DNA of 64,000 nt from Bradyrhizobium zhengyangense (GTDB lineage Bacteria > Pseudomonadota > Alphaproteobacteria > Rhizobiales > Xanthobacteraceae). The stretch spans positions 186,001 through 250,000 of the forward strand of contig NZ_JAKLUA010000007.1 in assembly GCF_022012435.1 (NCBI RefSeq), read 5' to 3'. The notes beneath the pieces were generated by a model. It was not told where the DNA came from, did not search any database, and was given only the letters and a program-made list of their open reading frames with translations. Below, in pieces: positions 25,267 to 33,435 of the stretch. Position 1 is the first letter of the stretch, and the number at the start of each line of letters is the position of its first letter. The position numbers and the translations under genes are program-made.

Positions 25267-25872
25267 ATGCGACTCTTTGTTGGGCTCGGCAATCCCGGCG
25301 CGAAATACGCACGTAACCGGCACAATATCGGCTTCATGGCCGTCGACGAGATTGCGCGGCGTCATGGTTTTTCACCATGGCGCCGTCGCTTTCAGGGCGA
25401 GACCTCGGAAGGCACGCTCGGCACGGAGCGCGTGATCCTGCTCAAGCCCACGACCTACATGAACGACTCCGGCCGCGCTGTTCAGGAAGCGGCGAGCTTC
25501 TTCAAGATCGCGCCTGGCGATACCACGGTGTTTCACGACGAGCTCGAACTGCCGCCGGGCAAGGTGCGGGTGAAGATCGGCGGCGGTATCGCCGGCCACA
25601 ACGGCCTGCGCTCGATCTCGGCGCATATCGGCAACGAGTACCGCCGTGTCAGGCTCGGCATCGGTCATCCCGGCGTCAAGGAGATGGTGCACGGCCACGT
25701 GCTGTCGGACTTCGCCAAGGCCGACAACGACTGGGTGACGACGCTCTGCGACGCGGTGGCCGAGCACGCCGCCCTGGTCGCCAAAGGTACTGACGCGACC
25801 TTCGCCAACAGGGTGCATCTGGCGATGCAGGCGAAGGGATTTTTGACCAAGGACGAGAACGGCAAGGAATAA
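25267..25872 (+). CDS. pth: Peptidyl-tRNA hydrolase
   Basis: This 201-residue enzyme recycles peptidyl-tRNA that drops off ribosomes. The N-terminal VGLGNPGAKYARNRHNIGF contains the catalytic histidine and conserved Asn. LLKPTTYMNDSGRAV and ELPPGKVRVKIGGGIAGHNGLRS follow. The position after rplY is conserved, with a 61-base gap. The GTG of ychF begins 5 bases after its stop, so they are probably cotranscribed. Confidence 0.96.
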   Translation: MRLFVGLGNPGAKYARNRHNIGFMAVDEIARRHGFSPWRRRFQGETSEGTLGTERVILLKPTTYMNDSGRAVQEAASFFKIAPGDTTVFHDELELPPGKVRVKIGGGIAGHNGLRSISAHIGNEYRRVRLGIGHPGVKEMVHGHVLSDFAKADNDWVTTLCDAVAEHAALVAKGTDATFANRVHLAMQAKGFLTKDENGKE

Positions 25873-25877
25873 CGCTC

Positions 25878-26975
25878 GTGGGATTCAAATGCGGAATCGT
25901 CGGATTGCCCAATGTCGGCAAGTCGACCTTGTTCAACGCGCTGACCGAGACGGCCGCGGCGCAAGCTGCGAACTATCCGTTCTGCACCATCGAGCCTAAC
26001 GTCGGCGAGGTCGCCGTGCCTGATCCGCGGCTCGACAAGCTGGCGGCGATCGCCAAATCTGCGCAGATCATCCCGACCCGGCTGACCTTCGTCGACATCG
26101 CTGGCCTCGTGCGCGGCGCTTCCAAGGGCGAAGGCCTCGGCAACCAGTTCCTCGCCAACATTCGCGAGGTCGACGCCATCGTGCATGTCGTGCGCTGCTT
26201 CGAGGATTCCGACATCACCCATGTCGAGGGCAAGATCGCGCCGCTTGCCGACATCGAGACCATCGAGACCGAGCTGATGCTCGCCGACCTCGACAGCCTC
26301 GAGAAGCGCGTCGACAACCTCTCCAAGAAGTCCAAGGGCAACGACAAGGACGCCAAGGAGCAGCTCGACCTGGTCAATCGCACGCTGGTGCTGCTGCGTG
26401 ACGGCAAGCCCGCGCGTCTGGTCGAGCGCAAGGCGGAGGAAGAGCGTGCCTTCGGCATGCTCGGCCTGCTGTCGTCAAAGCCGGTTCTCTACGTCTGCAA
26501 CGTCGAGGAAGGCTCGGCGGCCACCGGCAACGCCTTCTCCAAGGCGGTCGAAGAGCAGGCGGCCAAGGAGGGCGCGGTCGCCGTCGTCATCTCTGCAAAA
26601 ATCGAATCCGAGATCGCGACGATCTCGCGTGAGGAGCGTGCCGACTTCCTGGAGACGCTGGGTCTCGAAGAAGCGGGTCTCGATCGTCTGATCCGCGCTG
26701 GCTACAAGCTGCTCGAACTCATCACCTATTTCACGGTGGGCCCGAAGGAAGCACGCGCCTGGACCATTCATCGCGGCACCAAGGCGCCTGGCGCGGCCGG
26801 CGTGATCCACACCGATTTCGAAAAGGGCTTCATCCGCGCCGAGACGATTGCGTATGACGACTACGTCACGCTCGGCGGCGAGGCCGGCGCCCGCGATGCC
26901 GGCAAGCTGCGCCTCGAAGGCAAGGAATACGTCGTCGCCGACGGCGACGTGATGCATTTCAGGTTCAATACGTAA
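25878..26975 (+). CDS. ychF: Redox-regulated ATPase YchF
   Basis: This 365-residue Obg-family P-loop protein (OLA1/YchF) prefers ATP. The G1 motif is GLPNVGKSTLFNALT; FVDIAGLVRGASKGEGLGNQF carries G3, and VLYVCNVEE takes the place of the usual NKxD. The C-terminal TGS domain (ITYFTVGPKEARAWTIHRG) ends with GDVMHFRFN. The start codon is a GTG at 25878. The last 60 bases have a degenerate second copy downstream at about 27668-27720. Confidence 0.96.
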   Translation: MGFKCGIVGLPNVGKSTLFNALTETAAAQAANYPFCTIEPNVGEVAVPDPRLDKLAAIAKSAQIIPTRLTFVDIAGLVRGASKGEGLGNQFLANIREVDAIVHVVRCFEDSDITHVEGKIAPLADIETIETELMLADLDSLEKRVDNLSKKSKGNDKDAKEQLDLVNRTLVLLRDGKPARLVERKAEEERAFGMLGLLSSKPVLYVCNVEEGSAATGNAFSKAVEEQAAKEGAVAVVISAKIESEIATISREERADFLETLGLEEAGLDRLIRAGYKLLELITYFTVGPKEARAWTIHRGTKAPGAAGVIHTDFEKGFIRAETIAYDDYVTLGGEAGARDAGKLRLEGKEYVVADGDVMHFRFNT

Positions 26976-26998
26976 CGCAACACGGCGTCCGTGCCTGC

Positions 26999-27559
26999 CT
27001 ATTCGTCGTCGCGGAACTGCTTGACGACAACAGCCGGATTCCCGGCGACGACCACGCGCGAGGCGACGTCCTCACGCACCACCGCTCCGGCGCCCACGAC
27101 CGAGTGGTCGCCGATCGTCACGCCCTTGAGCACGATCGAGCGCGCACCCACCCACACGTTGTCCCCGATGTGCACCGGGGCGACGGCCCGGGCAACCGCA
27201 GGCTCGTGCCGGAGCCGTGGGGGCAGGTTGTGAAAGTCCGTGTCGACGATGTCGCAGTCGCTGATCAAGCAAGACGACCCGATGTCGACCTTCTGCGCGC
27301 AGCCGATCCAGCAGCCGTTGAGCAGGGTGCTATCGCCGATTGTCACCTGGCCACGCCCGGTGATGAGCACGCGCTTGCCGATCCGGCAGTTCGCACCGAT
27401 CGACACCCGGACCCCGCGACCGAGCACCAGCCAGCCCTTGAACACGATCCCGGGTCCGAGCTGGAGCCGGCTCCCGTACCGCACCGTCAGCCATGCGCGC
27501 GAACAGGCGAAGAACAGGAGGGCACCGGCCCGCAGCACCGGGTTCTCGATCTTGCCCAC
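26999..27559 (-). CDS. Hexapeptide-repeat acyltransferase
   Basis: This 186-residue protein has a left-handed beta-helix built from hexapeptide repeats (IGANCRIGKRVLITGRGQV, IGDSTLLNG, VDIGSSCLISDCDI). It then has the acceptor-site HIGDNVWVGARSIVLKGV and VVGAGAVVRED, ending in AGNPAVVV. This matches LacA/NodL/CysE-like O-acetyltransferases, often acting on sugars or capsules. The start is a GTG at 27559 with AGGAG eight bases before it. The gene lies between ychF and a degenerate duplicate of the ychF 3' end, so it looks like an acquired islet. Confidence 0.87.
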   Translation of the reverse strand: MGKIENPVLRAGALLFFACSRAWLTVRYGSRLQLGPGIVFKGWLVLGRGVRVSIGANCRIGKRVLITGRGQVTIGDSTLLNGCWIGCAQKVDIGSSCLISDCDIVDTDFHNLPPRLRHEPAVARAVAPVHIGDNVWVGARSIVLKGVTIGDHSVVGAGAVVREDVASRVVVAGNPAVVVKQFRDDE

Positions 27560-27667
27560 TACATTCGCTCCTGACCCTTGCGGCGGCCCGCACCTCTCGT
27601 GCCGAGCCTCGCATCCGCACGTAAATACGCGGTGAAGAACGACGTCGCACCCGGCGCGCCCGTCTGG

Positions 27668-27720
27668 GTGGCGGCCTATGTCGCGGGGGCGGCGACGTGA
27701 TGCATTTTAGGTCTAATGCG
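27668..27720 (+). repeat. Degenerate copy of the ychF 3' end
   Basis: GGCGACGTGATGCATTT at 27691-27707 is an exact direct repeat of 26943-26959 in the last codons of ychF. Similarity continues on both sides: TATGTCG upstream matches TACGTCG, and AGGTCTAATGCG downstream matches AGGTTCAATACG. Read in the same frame it gives GDVMHFRSNA versus GDVMHFRFNT. The acyltransferase gene lies between the two copies. Confidence 0.75.
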
Positions 27721-27749
27721 CAGAGCGCCCTACGGCACCTGTGCCCGCC

Positions 27750-28046
27750 TCAACGCACTCCGCCGCCCTGATCCCTGATCGCGCCGAGATGCTCGTTGAT
27801 GCGGAATACGATCAGGATCAATTCCGCGGCGATGCGCGAGAACACCACGCCAACGACCACGCCTGCGATCGATTCCAGCACGACCAGGAAGCCGGCAAAC
27901 GGACTGATCGCCATCGCGGTGAGGCCGGCGAAGATTCCGGAGAGTCCGAACAGGCAGATCACGCCGATCACCAGCCAGTAGAAGGTCTTGATGATCGTCG
28001 GCGTGATGAAGCGGTCCCACTGAAACAGATCGCTGAATGAAAACAT
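27750..28046 (-). CDS. DUF4282-type small membrane protein
   Basis: This 98-residue protein has two hydrophobic segments and the opening FSFSDLFQWDRFITPTIIKTFYWL, typical of DUF4282 proteins. The second hydrophobic segment is followed by FSRIAAELILIVFRINEHL, also a family feature. The ATG at 28046 follows GGGGGAGAGAG. It is divergent from the first MaoC gene. No function is established for the family. Confidence 0.8.
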   Translation of the reverse strand: MFSFSDLFQWDRFITPTIIKTFYWLVIGVICLFGLSGIFAGLTAMAISPFAGFLVVLESIAGVVVGVVFSRIAAELILIVFRINEHLGAIRDQGGGVR

Positions 28047-28199
28047 CTCTCTCCCCCGGGCGGATGGTGCCCCCGGCCGCGCCAATCCGACAATGAGGCA
28101 GGCCGACTCGCCGAATGTAGCACGAGCCATGCGGGCCGGCGGGTTGAGATTGCCGCAAAGTGCGGCCACAATCTGTCCTTCCCGCAAAGCTTTTCCAAG

Positions 28200-28652
28200 A
28201 TGACCCTGACCTTCGAAGATTTTCCGCCCGGCCGCTATGGAACGTTCGGCCCGCGCCATGTCACCCGCGACGAGATTCTGGCGTTTGCCGCCGAGTTCGA
28301 TCCGCAGCCGATGCATCTGGATGAGGAGGCCGCCGGCAGGAGCATGCTGCGCGGCCTTTCGGGCTCCGGCTGGCATCTCTGCTCGCTGATGATGCGGATG
28401 ATGGCCGACGGTTTCATCACCCGCGCCGCCTCGCTGGGATCTCCGGGGGTCGACGAGGTGCGTTGGCTCTCGCCGCTCAGGCCGGGTGATGATCTCATGC
28501 TCGACGTCGACGTCGTGGAGGCGCGCACCTCGAAGAGCAGGCCGAACCTCGGCATCGTCAAGTTCAAATGCACGGTGCGCAACGCCAAAGGCGAAGCGCT
28601 GTGCGAGATGACCTCGCCGATCCTGATCGAACGGCGCACGGGAGCGGCGTGA
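28200..28652 (+). CDS. MaoC-family dehydratase, first of a tandem pair
   Basis: This 150-residue hotdog protein has the MaoC hydratase signature EFDPQPMHLDEEAA, where the Asp and His form the catalytic pair, followed by LSGSGWHLCSLMMRMM. Such domains hydrate or dehydrate short enoyl-CoAs; the exact substrate is unknown. The stop codon overlaps the start of the second MaoC gene (TGATG), indicating coupled expression and perhaps a heterodimer. Confidence 0.88.
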   Translation: MTLTFEDFPPGRYGTFGPRHVTRDEILAFAAEFDPQPMHLDEEAAGRSMLRGLSGSGWHLCSLMMRMMADGFITRAASLGSPGVDEVRWLSPLRPGDDLMLDVDVVEARTSKSRPNLGIVKFKCTVRNAKGEALCEMTSPILIERRTGAA

Positions 28653-29131
28653 TGCGGTTCTTCGAAGAGATCGAGATCGGACAGCGCCGCGACATCGGCA
28701 CCTACAATTTCACCGCGGAGTCCATCAAGACGTTTGCCGCGAAGTTCGATCCGCAGCGTTTTCACCTCGACGAGGAGGAGGGCAAGAACTCGCTGTTCGG
28801 CGGGCTGGCTGCCTCCGGCTGGCACGTCGGCTCGGCCTGCATGAGCCTGCTTGTCGCCGACGGACAGCGCCTGGCGCGCGAAGCCGCGAGCCGCGGCGAG
28901 GAGATCGCGGTGTGGGGGCCGTCACCGGGCTTTCGCGACCTGCGTTGGATCAGGCCGGTGCTGGCCGGCGACACGATCAGTTATTCCAATGTCGTCATCG
29001 ACAAGCGCAGCTCCGCCTCGCGTCCGGGCTGGGGCATTTTGACGGCCCGCACCACTGGCACCAACCAGCGCGGCGAGGAGGTCTATTCCATCACCGCCAG
29101 TGCCTTCGTGCCGATGCGGAAAAGCGCTTAG
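28652..29131 (+). CDS. MaoC-family dehydratase, second of a tandem pair
   Basis: This 159-residue paralogue of the preceding gene has KFDPQRFHLDEEEGKNSLFGG, then LAASGWHVGSACMSLLV. The Asp/His pair is kept. The two proteins align over their full length but differ at many positions, so the duplication is old. The start at 28652 shares a base with the upstream stop codon. The pair may form a two-hotdog unit; paired MaoC subunits are known in other hydratases. Confidence 0.88.
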   Translation: MRFFEEIEIGQRRDIGTYNFTAESIKTFAAKFDPQRFHLDEEEGKNSLFGGLAASGWHVGSACMSLLVADGQRLAREAASRGEEIAVWGPSPGFRDLRWIRPVLAGDTISYSNVVIDKRSSASRPGWGILTARTTGTNQRGEEVYSITASAFVPMRKSA

Positions 29132-29331
29132 ACCAGTTCCAAGATGAACAGCTAAAACAGCGCGCGAGTGTTGCCCGCGCGCTATGGACGTGATTCAGGG
29201 TGGCTGCCATAAGCCTCCCCGAGATGGCCGGTCGCCGCGAAGCAGTTGCCGGAACCATCGAGTTGCTAACCAATTATGAACCTGTCGCTGTCTATTTGAA
29301 CGAACTGGGCAGAGGACAGGGGACGAGAACG

Positions 29332-29478
29332 ATGGCAGACCGCGGCGCACTGAAATTGGTCGGATTTATCTTCGCTACCGCGACGCTGGCCGTGATGCTG
29401 GTCGCCGGTATCGTGGTGAAGAGCTACGCCGACGGCGCCTACACCCTGGAAGCCTCGACGGTCGAAGCGAGCCGTTAA
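29332..29478 (+). CDS. Small single-pass membrane protein
   Basis: This 48-residue protein starts MADRGALKLVGFIFATATLA and has one hydrophobic segment (about residues 9-28), then a polar tail ending TVEASR. The start at 29332 follows ACAGGGGACGAGAACG; an open frame extends upstream to 29200 but lacks a credible start signal. No family is recognised. Confidence 0.6.
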   Translation: MADRGALKLVGFIFATATLAVMLVAGIVVKSYADGAYTLEASTVEASR

Positions 29479-29520
29479 GGGCTCGTTAACTTTCGCGGGG
29501 TCGCGAGGCGGCCTCCGCCC

Positions 29521-29658
29521 TCAGCGGCTATAGACGAGCGCCAGAACCGCGATCGCAACCGCCAGCAGCCCGACAAAGCGCAGCATGATGGTCCCGAACT
29601 GGCTCGGCGCGGGCCGCAGCGGTATCGGGTCCGTAGTATCGGGCCGAATGCTTTCCAT
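29521..29658 (-). CDS. Small single-pass membrane protein
   Basis: This 45-residue protein starts MESIRPDTTDPIPLRPAPS. It has a polar, proline-rich head and a C-terminal hydrophobic helix (FVGLLAVAIAVLALVY). The start at 29658 follows GGGGACATCTCAC. Its 3' end lies 43 bases from that of the convergent 48-residue gene. No family is recognised; the reality of the gene rests on the membrane helix and SD. Confidence 0.5.
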   Translation of the reverse strand: MESIRPDTTDPIPLRPAPSQFGTIMLRFVGLLAVAIAVLALVYSR

Positions 29659-29749
29659 GTGAGATGTCCCCGAGGCCCGGCCGTCAGCGGCACGGGCGCC
29701 TGGCATTGGTCGCCGGGGACGGGCGGTGGGTTCAAGACCTCCCAGAATC

Positions 29750-29784
29750 AAAAAACCGCCGCGCTCCTTTGCGGAACGCGGCGG
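29750..29784 (-). terminator. Rho-independent terminator
   Basis: On the minus strand CCGCCGCG and CGCGGCGG form an 8-bp GC stem around a 13-base loop, followed directly by six T residues. It lies 26 bases after the stop of the 29810-30235 gene, which it should terminate. Confidence 0.85.
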
Positions 29785-29809
29785 CTGGTGATGCTTGGCT
29801 AGCTTGCGA

Positions 29810-30235
29810 TCAGCTGTTGCGCAGACCGTCGGCGGCGCGCTTCCACTGGGCGACGTTGTCCGCGATCATGCGGGTCGACTTCATCGCGGCCTGGCTGAGC
29901 TGGGCGTAGCCCGAGATCTCGCGCTGAACGCGCTGGCCTTCGGCATGGAGCAGGTCGCGCAGGCTCTCAAGCTCGGAGATCAGGTTCTCGATCTCGGCAA
30001 GCGAGGTGCCGGCGACGCGTTGGATCAGCGAGTTGACGTTGGTGACGGTGGCTTCCGCGCTCGGATCGAGCGGCGGCGAATCCGTGGTCGTGGTGGCGGC
30101 CGGCCGGCGCAGATAGGCGATATCGTTGCGCACGAAATCGCGGATGCCGGCTTCGACTTCCGTCACGGCGGCGAGATTGCTGTCGACGGTTTCGGTCTCG
30201 GTTGCTTCAACCTTTTCCGGACGGATGGCGTTCAT
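29810..30235 (-). CDS. Helical protein of unknown function
   Basis: This 141-residue protein starts MNAIRPEKVEATETETVDSN. The start at 30235 follows CAGGGGAATAACG; 24 in-frame codons upstream are unlikely to be used. The N-terminal half is threonine/proline-rich (AATTTTDSPPLDPSAE). The C-terminal half is predicted long helix, with LAEIENLISELESLRDLLHAEGQRV as a probable coiled coil. No signal peptide or known domain is seen. The strong terminator at 29750 suggests a well-expressed monocistronic gene. Confidence 0.7.
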   Translation of the reverse strand: MNAIRPEKVEATETETVDSNLAAVTEVEAGIRDFVRNDIAYLRRPAATTTTDSPPLDPSAEATVTNVNSLIQRVAGTSLAEIENLISELESLRDLLHAEGQRVQREISGYAQLSQAAMKSTRMIADNVAQWKRAADGLRNS

Positions 30236-30408
30236 CGTTATTCCCCTGTTCGCGTTGAGCGCAGCGCGAGTGTCCCCCGCACGACGATGTGTGTCAGGCC
30301 GGCGCATCTTGGGCGTCGGATTTTGACCGCAACAGGGCCGAGATGCGGCAAGGGCGGACCATTCGGGGGCCTTGCCGTGGCGTATGGTTAGGGAAGTCTA
30401 AAGAAGGC

Positions 30409-31329
30409 TCACCAGCTCTTCTTGAAGCCGGCGGTGACGCTCTTGTTGATCGCGCCTTGCGAGGTTTCGCCGACCGAGCCGGAGACGGTGACGTTGTCGA
30501 ACAGTTTCTGCTCGGCACCGACCTTGCGCAGCCATTTGTCGTCGGTGGTCGATAGGGTCTGGCCCGCGGTGACGCTGGTGCCGGTGTCGGTAACCGTGAC
30601 CTTGGCCGACTGGTCGGTCTCGTAATTGCGGGTGATGTGGCCGCCGACGCCGGGCAGCGCCGTGGTGCCCTGCTGGTTGACGCTGTAGCCGTTCTGCAGC
30701 GTCAGCGAGGTGTCGCTCGAGAGCGGCATTGATTTGGTCAGCGACGCCCCGAGCTTGCTCTGCTCACTGCCGGGATCGACGCGGGCTTCGACCGCAGTCT
30801 TGTCCCAGATCGCGCCCGCGCCCGGCGCGGTCGCGGTGGCCCAGGCGCTGCCGGAGGATTGCGGCAGGTTGCCGCCATTTTCGGCCTTCTGCGCCAGCAG
30901 CTCCGACATCGTGGTCGGCTCTTTGGTCACCGTCATGTCGGCGCCGATGCGGGTGTCCCAGAACGAGGACACCGACTGCTTGACCTTCACCCCCGAGGAG
31001 CCGTCGGCATTGGCGTTGGACGACCAGTCCATCCCGTCCTTGGCCGCGGCCTTTGCGCGCTTCTTGGCGGCGATGAGGTCGTTGAGCGTGCCCGCGTCGA
31101 TCGCGAGCTGGCTCCAGTCGAGCTTGTCGACGTCGATGCCTTTGAGCACGTCGGGGTCGTTGACGTCAGGGGCCTCGGCGACCTCGGCCTCGTCGTCGTC
31201 AGGCGTGGTCGCGGCGGGGGGCGGGGAGAAGGGCGGAATGATCTGCGCTGTGGCCGTCAGCACCGAACCCAAAATGAACGCGGCCGCCAGCGGCAGCCTG
31301 ATCCAGCCGAAACCTGTCGAGAATTCCAT
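30409..31329 (-). CDS. Exported protein with beta-rich C-terminus
   Basis: This 306-residue protein has an N-terminal signal peptide (hydrophobic LPLAAAFILGSVLTATAQ, cleavage after ATAQ). An acidic linker (DDDEAEVAEAPDVNDPDV) follows, and then a long serine/threonine/glycine-rich region of alternating beta strands such as TSLTLQNGYSVNQQGTTALPG. It ends FKKSW; a terminal aromatic residue is typical of outer-membrane barrels, but barrel status is not established. I cannot name a family. Confidence 0.7.
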   Translation of the reverse strand: MEFSTGFGWIRLPLAAAFILGSVLTATAQIIPPFSPPPAATTPDDDEAEVAEAPDVNDPDVLKGIDVDKLDWSQLAIDAGTLNDLIAAKKRAKAAAKDGMDWSSNANADGSSGVKVKQSVSSFWDTRIGADMTVTKEPTTMSELLAQKAENGGNLPQSSGSAWATATAPGAGAIWDKTAVEARVDPGSEQSKLGASLTKSMPLSSDTSLTLQNGYSVNQQGTTALPGVGGHITRNYETDQSAKVTVTDTGTSVTAGQTLSTTDDKWLRKVGAEQKLFDNVTVSGSVGETSQGAINKSVTAGFKKSW

Positions 31330-31405
31330 TGCCCTTGCCCGCGAGCCCAGTTCGCGCGGAAAATGCGGAACTATCGTTGCGAAATTGTGGCGTTCGCCTC
31401 GCCCA

Positions 31406-31454
31406 GAGCATGATCCGGAAAAGTGTGCAGCGGTTTTCCGAAAAGATCATGCTC
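31406..31454. repeat. Palindromic repeat, GAGCATGATCCGGAAAAGTG family
   Basis: GAGCATGATC and GATCATGCTC form the arms, with CGGAAAAG against CGGTTTTCCG inside. A longer relative is at 59950-60025. It lies just upstream of the exported protein gene (minus strand). Confidence 0.8.
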
Positions 31455-31610
31455 AAACAATAGAATGACGAACCAACGGGCCGCGCGCAAATGGCGTGCG
31501 CCCGGTGACGAGCATCTCCATGACGGCGTCCGGCGGGGCTGGAGGCCAGCACGTGTCATGGGAGCATCAATCGACCGGTCCCGAACTCTCGGAGCCCGTT
31601 GGTGTCCCCC

Positions 31611-32051
31611 TCAGCCGACGCTGGCCATCTTTGGCAGATGAATGGCGCGGCCGAGTGCCTGTTCGACCAGGTCGAACGTGTCGACCAGCACGCGCAAGCT
31701 GATCAGCCTATCAGCCCTGAACTGGGCGAACTGCGCGACGCGCAGGCTGATCGGCTTGTCGGAATCCAGCGCCGTGAGTGAATAGCGCAGCATCGACGAG
31801 GCGGAATCGACGCCCAGCATGATGCTCTCGCGCTCGAAACGGCGGACGCGGAAATTGTCGGCGAGCTGGCGGATGACCTGGAGCACGGCGGCCTTGCCCT
31901 GGCGCGCGCCCAGGAATGGAAACATGTCGATCGGGCCATAGATCGCCCATTCGACGTCCTCGTCGATCAGGGCCTCGATATCCTCGAAATGCCGGTCGTT
32001 GATCGCACGGTGCAACGCGCGCGAGAAACGCCAGAGGCTGTGCTCTGTCAT
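31611..32051 (-). CDS. SnoaL/NTF2-like protein
   Basis: This 146-residue protein has the cone-shaped NTF2/SnoaL-like pattern. It shows an N-terminal helix (SLWRFSRALHRAINDRHFEDIEALI), then DEDVEWAIYGPIDMFPFLGARQGKAAVLQVIRQL. The start at 32051 (MTEHSLW) is preferred over an in-frame ATG 17 codons upstream. It resembles the protein encoded at 32328-32777, so the two may be duplicates. No catalytic residues can be assigned. Confidence 0.8.
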   Translation of the reverse strand: MTEHSLWRFSRALHRAINDRHFEDIEALIDEDVEWAIYGPIDMFPFLGARQGKAAVLQVIRQLADNFRVRRFERESIMLGVDSASSMLRYSLTALDSDKPISLRVAQFAQFRADRLISLRVLVDTFDLVEQALGRAIHLPKMASVG

Positions 32052-32290
32052 TTTGGGCCGTCCTGAAACTGAAGCGTAAAAACGGAAAACAACCCCATGC
32101 ACAGTAAGGTGCCCCAGGGCTGCTCAATTCATTTGTGTACGAACAAATACGGGATTTCTGGAAAAACTCAAATCACGTTTTTGCAAGGCACAAGTGAGCG
32201 CAAAGTGTGAGATTTACAATAGAACCCCGTAATCCTACCGGGTCCGGAAGCGGGGGAGGGAGGTTCAAGCCCCCGATCGTGCCAAATCCT

Positions 32291-32325
32291 CAGTGTCGTC
32301 CTGGCTTTCGCCCAGGACGACACTG
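32291..32325. terminator. Perfect 14-bp hairpin after a SnoaL-like gene
   Basis: CAGTGTCGTCCTGG and CCAGGACGACACTG are exact inverted repeats around a 7-base loop, beginning 2 bases past the minus-strand stop codon at 32328. There is no T-tract, so it may be a stabilising 3' hairpin or a trimmed member of the GTCGTCC repeat family. Confidence 0.5.
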
Positions 32326-32327
32326 CG

Positions 32328-32777
32328 TCACCCCCCGTCTCCCGCCCCCACGATCAGCGGCCCGATCTCCCGCTCCAGCACCTGCTGCACCAGATCGTAG
32401 GAATCGATGATCTCGCGGATCTGTGCGATCTGCCCGTTCCGGAACGTATAGAACACCGCCATGTCGAACTGCACGATGCGGCCGTTGTCGCGCTTGGTGA
32501 AATAGCTGTGCAGATAGGTCGCGACCTCGTCGCCGTCGGCGACGATGTGCGGCGCCTTGTAGCGGATCTCGGAGTAGCGCGACCAGACCGTCTGCCAGAG
32601 CTGGCGCAGCTCGGCCTTGCCGTGGCGCGGGCCCATATGCGGCAGCACGTCGATCGGCGCGTGGGTGAGGAAGTCGACGTCGTCGGTGCAGCACGACAGC
32701 GCGGCCTCGAGATCGCCACGTGCAAAAGCATCGAGCAGATGCAGCGCGCGTTGCTTGTTCAACGACTCGACGCTCAT
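32328..32777 (-). CDS. SnoaL/NTF2-like protein
   Basis: This 149-residue member of the SnoaL-like family has KQRALHLLDAFARGDLEAALSCCTDDVDFLTHAP, in part. It continues VLPHMGPRHGKAELRQLWQTVW and the C-terminal YTFRNGQIAQIREIIDSYDLVQQVL. The start at 32777 follows GGCGGGAGCGGC; the ATG eight codons upstream lacks an SD. It is paralogous to the 31611-32051 gene. Members include polyketide cyclases and small isomerases, but no specific role is supported here. Confidence 0.8.
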   Translation of the reverse strand: MSVESLNKQRALHLLDAFARGDLEAALSCCTDDVDFLTHAPIDVLPHMGPRHGKAELRQLWQTVWSRYSEIRYKAPHIVADGDEVATYLHSYFTKRDNGRIVQFDMAVFYTFRNGQIAQIREIIDSYDLVQQVLEREIGPLIVGAGDGG

Positions 32778-33054
32778 GCCGCTCCCGCCCTCATTGGCCA
32801 CGGATCATAAACGCTATCGCGCCGCGCGCGGGTTCATCAATCCGCAAAAACACAGGTATTCGCCAAAATGGTCGCGCCTCATTGTCTGGCGGTTCATGTC
32901 CTGCAAGGCCGGGTTGCGCTGACATGGGCATGCCCGAAATCGGGCGGGCGCTCTGACGCCGCACGCATGAGGGCTGACGTCTCTCACCATGTGGCGAGCG
33001 CGGGAACCCGGCCGGCTCGTAGTCGTTGAGACGCTGACACCGCAGGAGACATCC

Positions 33055-33288
33055 ATGAAATCCCCGCTTCTAGCCGTCACTGCCGCGCTTCTCATGCTCG
33101 GCGCGACCTCCGCCGCCAACGCCAAGGGCTGCATCAAGGGCGCCATCGTCGGCGGCGTCGCCGGCCATTATGCCGGCCATCACGGCATGCTCGGCGCAGC
33201 CGCTGGCTGCCTCTACGGCCGTCATCACGCCAAGGAGCAGGAGAAGCAGCAGCAACAGAGCCAGGTGAACGGGCAGGGCAAGCTGTAG
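33055..33288 (+). CDS. Small exported protein with glycine-rich core
   Basis: This 77-residue protein has a clean signal peptide (MKSPLLAVTAALLMLGATSA, then ANA). The mature part has glycine-zipper-like GAIVGGVAGHYAGHHGMLGA with two cysteines and four histidines, then a glutamine-rich tail. AGGAGACATCC precedes the ATG at 33055; the frame is open upstream but without a start signal. It resembles small periplasmic glycine-zipper proteins. The histidines could bind metal, but this is speculation. Confidence 0.75.
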   Translation: MKSPLLAVTAALLMLGATSAANAKGCIKGAIVGGVAGHYAGHHGMLGAAAGCLYGRHHAKEQEKQQQQSQVNGQGKL

Positions 33289-33294
33289 CCCATT

Positions 33295-33356
33295 GTCATT
33301 CAGGGGCGCGCGAAAGCGCGAGCCCGGAATCCATCACGTCTCTGATTCCGGGCGCG
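33295..33356. repeat. Palindromic repeat, CATTCCGGGG family
   Basis: GTCATTCAGGGGCGCGCGAAAGCGCG is followed by AGCCCGGAATCC and by GATTCCGGGCGCG. It is a rearranged member of the family at 12421-12500, located between two small genes. Confidence 0.65.
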
Positions 33357-33435
33357 AAATGGGGCGTGAGCCAGCTCACATCGCGTGTCTTCCCTCTTCG
33401 GCTAACGTCACCCGCATGTATCAGGGAGACGTGCC

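Noticed and set aside
27560..27690. Possible gene between the acyltransferase and the ychF end copy
   Set aside because: No frame with start, SD and reasonable length; it looks like decayed sequence.
32250..32284. tRNA-like 3' end (GGTTCAAG ... CGTGCCA)
   Set aside because: No matching acceptor, D or anticodon arm upstream and the T stem does not pair, so neither a tRNA nor a demonstrable att remnant.
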